Part shown: piece after piece, positions 58,270 through 64,000 of the stretch
Layout: each line of letters begins with the position of its first letter
Numbering within the stretch: the first letter of the stretch is position 1
From: Sipunculus nudus
Taxonomy: Eukaryota > Annelida > Sipuncula > Golfingiida > Sipunculidae
Length of the DNA: 64,000 nucleotides
Direction: 5' to 3'
NCBI GenBank assembly: GCA_026874595.1
Contig: CM049308.1
Coordinates: 75,875,124 to 75,939,123 of the forward strand
Program-made: the position numbers and the translations under genes
Notes under the pieces: generated by a model
Database searches by the model: none
The model's input: only the letters and a program-made list of their open reading frames with translations
Told to the model about the DNA's origin: nothing

Positions 58270-59690
58270 ATTTCATCACATCAGTGAGATGTATATAATT
58301 TATTGCTGAAAATGAACAAGTCATACGTTTCCAGTGTTTACATTCTGATTTGAATATATTACGACAATAATGTATTATATTAGGTTTATGTCACTATGAA
58401 TATCACAATGTACAACATTAGAGTACCAAGAATATTAAGTTATTCTAAAACCTCTATGTTCTAAAATGGTAACTGGTAAAGCTTATTATGACATGAACAA
58501 CTCGAGAAATTTATGAAATATTCATTTTAATACAGTTATATAATAATCACATATGTCAATATGACATGATTATCAGTGTACTTAAATTTTTTTATGGTTA
58601 ATAATTAAAATGTTTAGCTGTTGAGTTCAATATTATACACATCTGAATAAAGCATTTTCATTAATCATCATACTCCAATGTTTAACAAAATACACAAAAG
58701 CTGTCATCGTTCACATGTAAGTTCCAACATAAAATTACCATAATATCTGTTCTCTTTTGAATTTTAACTGCTAATTATTATTATTCATTTGTCTTTGTCA
58801 GATTCAATGTCCTTTTACACGACAATGTCAACCAAAGCCATATAGACTTTAAATCTTGGAAGGTATCCGTGAATAAATTATTAAAACTATTCCTCGGTTC
58901 TAAATACAACAAACTTGTAGTTTTTATATTTTATATGTAATTAATAATATACATATATATTAATATGTACAATGATTTATGAAATAAGGAGGGTTGACAA
59001 AGTGCTACACTACAGACAGTGAAAGAAGATTTTGTTTTATAGTTTTCCTCGTTGGTATGATATATCCATACCTGTATTTTTTCAGTCTGTTGCCTATTAT
59101 TAATAGAATGATATTTACCTAAATCAATTTCATAAGATTTTAAACATAAAAGATGAGTCATATAATATTCCTGTTTCCTGACGTCTTTCTGAAAGTCAAA
59201 TTGGAACATGTCACTTCATCGAATAATGCTTGGGTCAATACCTCTCCCTAACAGTTTATCGTTCAAGATTTTGGCACGATCTCCAACGCGTCTTTCTATT
59301 AAAGTTACCTCTTCCAAAAACGTACGCAGAGCATTAATATCTGAGATTGTTCAGATGTCACAGGTATTATCACTGAAGCCAAACTTAAAATAATTTATGC
59401 ATAAAATTTAATACAAAGGTGGAAATATAAAAAAGGTTTAAAATTTTATTTTATTTTTGTTTTTACTCTGTACTCAAATATTCCTGCGGCGTGTGCCTTA
59501 GAGAGTTGATGTATATATGCATCTTTCTGATGCATGTGTCCACATAGCAAACCATGTATCCAGTAACTTTGTCATAGACAATATCAACTTTTATAGATGG
59601 CTAGCATACTCATCTTTCATTATCTTTGTCCTGACAACTTTTACAGCTCAAAAACACTTCCATGTGGAGCTTGTCTTTATTATGAAAAGG
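58270..59690. other. AT-rich stretch; one short open segment on the minus strand
   Basis: A minus-strand reading at 59360-59215 (ISDINALRTFLEEVTLIERR, VGDRAKILNDKLLGRGIDPS) is protein-like and ends in a stop. The next 92 codons (59209-58931) have no recognisable motif. I cannot assign either. Confidence 0.4.
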
Positions 59691-60210
59691 ACAAGAGTAC
59701 ATCGTTTCGTTCTTTCGCCTGTTGTTAACTATTCAACAAATTTCCCTCAGGGAAGGGGATTGTACAATCAGTATGGCGACATCTTGTTCGCCCCTCATCC
59801 ATTTTGTCTGAATTGTCGTGAACTCGTCTACTGCTGTAGCCCTGACAAATACAAGTCCACCTCTGTTAACACTGCATTACAATCTCCCATAATGACAACA
59901 AAATTATTTTTATTTGAATTTACTTTCTTAAGCTTCTTTAAAATATCTTCAAAGTGTGAAGTTTATCATAGGTCATTAGCGGAATATAAATTCACAACTA
60001 TAAATGAGCATTCTTCTTCTAAATAAATCTTCTGTCATTATTTTACACTGCATTTAAAGTATTACAGTTAAGATTATTTGAAATAAAACATGCAACACCT
60101 CTCCTGTTTTGATACATGACACAATACACTTGCCCTCTCCATTTACTTTTTAATTGCGTGCCTCTTTCCATGCAGTCTACGCAAAAAGTAAACATAAGCA
60201 TACCTTAATC
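59690..60210 (-). pseudogene. LINE endonuclease domain relic
   Basis: Read on the minus strand from about 60150: KWRGQVYCVMYQNRRGVACF, then ECSFIVVNLYSAND at about 60010 and NFVVIMGDCNAVLTEVD at about 59905. These are the GVA, NLYSPN and GDFN-like boxes of the apurinic endonuclease of L1/Tx1-type elements, in correct order but in shifting frames. The SDH end of the domain is not recognised. The plus-strand 169-codon frame at 59517-60026 is an antisense shadow. Confidence 0.6.
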
Positions 60211-60479
60211 TTTCTGCAATATGTGAAGCCTCTTTTCAACGTTGATCTTGGCATTTCCCGACGAGTTGAAATGATCGTGCGCAGACATAGATGTTTCTGA
60301 GGTAGAAAATCAGAGTAAATATGATGTTACGATGATGGTAAGGCCAAGTCAGCCATGGAAACATCCAAAACCATGTGGTCACCTGGTCATGTCCGATTCC
60401 CATTATGTACAAGAAAATCCAAGCAATATCCTGAAAGAGAACCACACAGCTTATACATCTTGTTCCCCTATTCGAACCC

Positions 60480-61150
60480 ACTGCCTATAAGCTAGTCTAT
60501 CGTAAAAAGCCTCCATATCCTGTTCTCTCATTGGGTCGTATGGGTCGGTCAACCAAGGTCTTACCATGAACAGCGGGCCATACAGTCACTCGTGCCTGGT
60601 GGGTATCGTACTGGAGTCGTTCAGGTACAGGTACGAACTGATCATCAAGAGCCTCTTACACACGATGCCTGCAACCCAATCACACCTAAAATGAGGGTCG
60701 TTACCCCAATAACACCACATCTGTACCAGATACTTTACACCCATCATGATGTTTATAGCGAAAAAAGCTCAAATTATCCTGTGAAAATGCCACGTGGGGT
60801 CGTCCTCGCCTGACATGCGTACCGGTCGATGTCTTGTTACCGCAAGTGGCAAAAACATTTTAAAAAATCAGTTAGTCTGCATCCTTTCCAAGCTGGTGCA
60901 TTGGTCCTAAGGGTGAATGGTCAGACATAACCTTCTGGGTCGCATCGCGCCATTTTGACGGACTGTTGCTTGGTACGCCGTTCTGGTTCAGTACGCGCCC
61001 GTTGTCATTGCTTTCGTCGCCACTGGATGAATCTGATTCTATGTCAATATCAGAATCATCCTGCATTTCAGCCTAAGAAGCTTCTCACGAACTGTTGACC
61101 TTCCTCTGCCGTAAAACAAAAGAACTCCGTGTCACTCGGGTCTGACTCCA
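60480..61150 (-). pseudogene. piggyBac transposase relic
   Basis: Reading the minus strand: DTEFFCFTAEEGQQFVRSF (about 61130), a stop, an acidic stretch MQDDSDIDIESDSSSGDESN (61066), and KWRDATQKVMSDHSPLGPM. After a gap comes INIMMGVKYLVQMWCYWGND (about 60755), then KRLLMISSYLYLNDSST and YGPLFMVRPWLTDPYDPM to about 60560. The acidic N-terminus followed by the M-GI---P----YW--D and R-RF--I--YLH--D blocks, with K-RP-L after it, is the piggyBac family order. Stops and frame changes break it, and the catalytic aspartates after this point are not seen. TTAA-flanked MITEs elsewhere in the window could have used such an enzyme, but no end similarity was shown. Confidence 0.6.
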
Positions 61151-63285
61151 ACAGGTCATCCTTCCTTAATGACAAAGATGGTTGTCCTTGACAGCGCAGC
61201 TTTCAATGGTCCAATGGAAATTTTCATCGCTCGATTGTTTTACACGCGAAATTTGAATTGAACTATGTGACTAGAACATTTTCACGATGAATATATTTTG
61301 TCGGAAATGGAAACTGAAGATGTAGCAAAGATATTTGACGCAAAAGTAAGCATTTTGAAACTGTTTTGACACAACTTCCTTTTTCCGGAACAGAGGGGCC
61401 CAGAACATTTGTCTTTCCACCACTGGAGCAAATAGTGTGCCTTATTCTCTTCACAAAAGTCCATCAACATTGATATTTTCTTTTCTACAGAGAACATATT
61501 GGGGACAACAAAAGTTTTACAGGAATCACCATGTTCATGAAGGTTCGATTGCAGTTTACACCACCATTCAAATGTGGTCGCCGATGAAACCAGTAAAACT
61601 GTGGTTCACGGAACAAAAGAGACTGGAATGTTAGTTGTGGCTGGATTGTAAGTCAGTCTGGATAATCCATCTCTTTCGTCTTAAAGACTGACTGGTGTGA
61701 AGGATATATAGCAAAAGCTGGTTGTTTCTTTCTTTTGATGGGTGGCTGGACACTAGTGAATGGAACGAGATATGGCCGGAACAATAGGTGCCTTCAAGCT
61801 GAGTTGCAGTATCCTTATGGTCTAGTTTTGTCGATGTGTATATATATGCCGCAACGAGATTTGAAGGCTACTACCTTTGTGAGTGTAATGTCGGTCTCAA
61901 GTTTTCTACTCTCTTTAATAAATCCACATATGTTGTTAAGATTTCGTTCAGGGCCCTTCACTTTCATACGAACATCTATTTTGCTTACTGTTTGTAAGTA
62001 ACTTTTATATATGGTTTAGGGGAAACCTAAATGACTGCTATGATTTCTAAATGTTATAACACTAACCATGAAAGTGTGTCAATGACTGCTGGACGGTGGC
62101 CGAAGCATAACATCACCCATCATTATCAAATAAAACTTGTTACTAATGCATACAGTTTCTGCTTTCCTGTTCTTTACATTCTGGTCTTAATTTTTTAATT
62201 AAGACGGCACCTTACATACAGGTTTATGATAGAATTAAATTTACTGTTCTTAAGTTCCTGTAACAATCCTGTAGGAACTGAACTTTATAATGAAATCAAT
62301 TACGGGGATCAAGACACAAAAAAAGCTGGAAAAAATAACCATGTCCCTTGGAAAAGCTTTTCCTCCAGAATCAAAAACCTATAGACAGGTGTTGAAGAAA
62401 AATATGGGGTAGTCCTGCTGCTGAGTTCCCAACCATGTGATTGTATGCTTAAAATTTACACAGAAGATCTCCCCCCCCCCCCCCCCCCCCCCCAGAGTAA
62501 CTCTCAATGAAAGTAGTGCAATGCAGTGTTTGCACCGTCTTAATTTGTGTCGTCTTGATAATACAGTCAGCAATGTAGGACACCACATCGGCTACCGTAC
62601 CAGAGCACTGAAAATTGTCTGAAATCATCTGAACAGTCCATTTGAATATTTTCAAGGTTTTATGTATCATTTATCTGGGTCTTAATGTAAGTAGGTGCCA
62701 AATGTATACCCTAGACTACATTTACATATATATTAATGTTGTAAGAAATACAACACGTACCTTTTCGATGACGCCATATGTAGAGCAGCCGCCGTGTGTT
62801 ACCGCCTCAATTCTCTCATTGCCAAACAGGGGGCGTGAAACAAAGTGAACACTTCGTGGCGCTCGTTTGATGCCACATAATTAGTAAAGTGGGGGGGGGG
62901 GGGGGTATTTCGCTTCTGCTTTATCATGAGGTAGACATTCATGCTTCCAAGGTCTTACTTATGTTTTCTAGGTCGTCGCCTTTCGAACATCCCGAGGTGT
63001 ACTAGAAAAGTATTACTTAAGATTTCTCGTTTTTCAAGCATTGCTAATTCCAACTCCGAGAAAAAGTTAAGGCTCCTTCATTACTGTAAATATTGCTTCC
63101 AAAAGTAGCGTTCTTTCCCTTTTTGGATACATTAGTTTTACTCTTTATTGGTCACCTGTTGTGTCAACGTCTATGGCGTATAAACCTATATGACAATTAC
63201 CCTATAGACAAAATAATATATAACAAAAACGATAGCTGTCTATTACACTGGCTCTCATAATAGATATCAGTATAAGAGACACTCA
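61150..63285. other. No gene seen; C23 and G15 runs
   Basis: A C23 run lies at 62471-62493 and a G15 run at 62891-62905. ORFs here are short and without resemblance. Confidence 0.5.
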
Positions 63286-63288
63286 AAT

Positions 63289-63563
63289 TTACAAATCATA
63301 AAAAAACAATGCACTAGAATCCTGAGCTGAATGTAATGCATTATGCATAACATCAAAGTCTTCGTCGTCGGTAGGCAGTTGCTCCCACTGATGTCCTATC
63401 CAGCCTGGGCCTTTGTCGTCGGTAGGGAATTGATCCCACTGATGTCCTATCCATTCTGGGTCTTTGTTGTCGGTAGGTAATTGGTCCAACCGATGTCCTA
63501 GCCAGTTTGAGTTTTTGTCGTCGGTAGGCAACTGGTCCCACTGCTGCCCTATCCAGTCTGAAT
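63289..63563 (-). CDS. Possible terminal exon with four 17-residue repeats
   Basis: The minus strand reads four units of 17 residues, of the form xxxWIGHQWDQLPTDDK, followed by DFDVMHNALHSAQDSSALFF and a stop at 63289. The DNA period is exactly 51 bp. Differences between units include several silent third-base changes (GGG/GGA, GAC/GAT, CAG/CAA, TTG/TTA/CTG in the same positions), which weakly supports translation. The frame is closed by a stop at about 63573 upstream, and an AG at 63564-63565 could be a splice acceptor, although its pyrimidine tract is poor. The product is acidic and Trp-rich. The family is not recognised. Confidence 0.4.
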
Positions 63564-63599
63564 CTGGTCACTCATAATCAGTTACCACGCTGTTATCAG

Positions 63600-64000
63600 T
63601 GATGCGCTGATCAGTTAGACAGCCATGAACGATCTATAAAGTAATCTTTATACAAAAAAATTGTTTCAGTCAACGTATTTTCATGGAACACTGAATGAAC
63701 TGTGACAGATATATGCTAGATATATGTGGTAATTTGTACATAAATCAACATTATTACCACATATCTTTTTTTTCTTATATGTGGCATTTTGTTACAATTT
63801 ATTAGTAATTTTAAGCCCCTAAAGCAGTAAATATTCTCCATGCCTTGTATAAATTGCCACATCATTAGAACATGTTGGACACCATCTCTTGAAATCTCTT
63901 AAACACCTATGCGTTACCAAATATAGGACTAATAGAGCTTAACACCAAAATGTAACTTAAGCTGTCCGTTTGTCCCACTGCTCAAAGATTGCGAATGCCT
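63600..64000. other. No gene seen
   Basis: AT-rich sequence to the window end. Confidence 0.5.

Noticed and set aside
57879-58271. Minus-strand 130-codon ORF with poly-Gly
   Set aside because: It depends on reading through a C15 run of uncertain length and has no family resemblance; kept only as a note in the neighbouring entry.
59517-60026. 169-codon plus-strand ORF
   Set aside because: It lies antisense to the LINE endonuclease relic, whose motifs are readable on the minus strand; the plus-strand protein has no recognisable features.
61541-61625. Plus-strand MWSPMKPVKLWF as a second piggyBac fragment
   Set aside because: Similarity to the KP-K-G-K-W block covers about a dozen residues with no supporting blocks on either side.

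Overview
This is a eukaryotic, AT-rich, intergenic or intronic window made almost entirely of transposable-element remains and tandem repeats. It has no operons, rRNA, convincing tRNA or CRISPR array, and no host gene that can be named with confidence. Tandem arrays whose units carry GGTGGCGCCACC, GTCCGTC-rich element ends, L1/Tx1-like and Jockey/CR1-like LINEs, Ty3-type pol and piggyBac, hAT and CACTA-like relics together suggest a marine invertebrate, most likely a mollusc such as a bivalve. The species assignment is inference from remembered repeat types.

Layout. 1-960: hAT transposase relic. 1076-2540: tandem-repeat element family A on the minus strand, with a stray unit at 2795-3030. 3057-3717: integrase-like relic. 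5121-10592: a LINE of about 5.44 kb with intact target-site duplications but a broken ORF2. 14440-15400: a minus-strand LINE relic carrying a 208-bp hAT-type MITE. 16326-16587: 27-bp minisatellite. 19030-21420: decayed Ty3-type pol, followed by a broken zinc-finger/helical Gag-like ORF to 23091. 23440-24655: two clusters of GTGACC/GGTCAC words. 24800-25900: possible LTR, tRNA primer site and leader ORF. 27290-27860: CACTA-like relic. 28060-28870: family B array. 30958-33175: relic of a large uncharacterised protein ending in two similar W-rich beta-type modules.

37649-38558 and 39714-40201 are TTAA-flanked inverted-repeat elements; the second splits a Jockey/CR1-like LINE (38810-40625). 41349-50424 is a three-level nest: a TAA-flanked MITE interrupted by a TA-flanked inverted-repeat element, itself interrupted by a 7.05-kb family A array. 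That array contains a 2.73-kb near-perfect tandem duplication. 53601-53870: 60-bp repeats. 54150-55200: family C repeat. 55629-55952: a dense set of NF-I-like palindromes and direct AGGTCA/AGTTCA pairs. 56050-56425: family B again. 59690-60210: LINE endonuclease relic. 60480-61150: piggyBac transposase relic. 63289-63563: a possible terminal exon of four 17-residue repeats.

The genes do not form a pathway. What links the window is the history of insertions and a shared palindromic core found in otherwise different tandem-repeat families. Many open reading frames of 60-170 codons here are chance or antisense readings through repeats and were left out.
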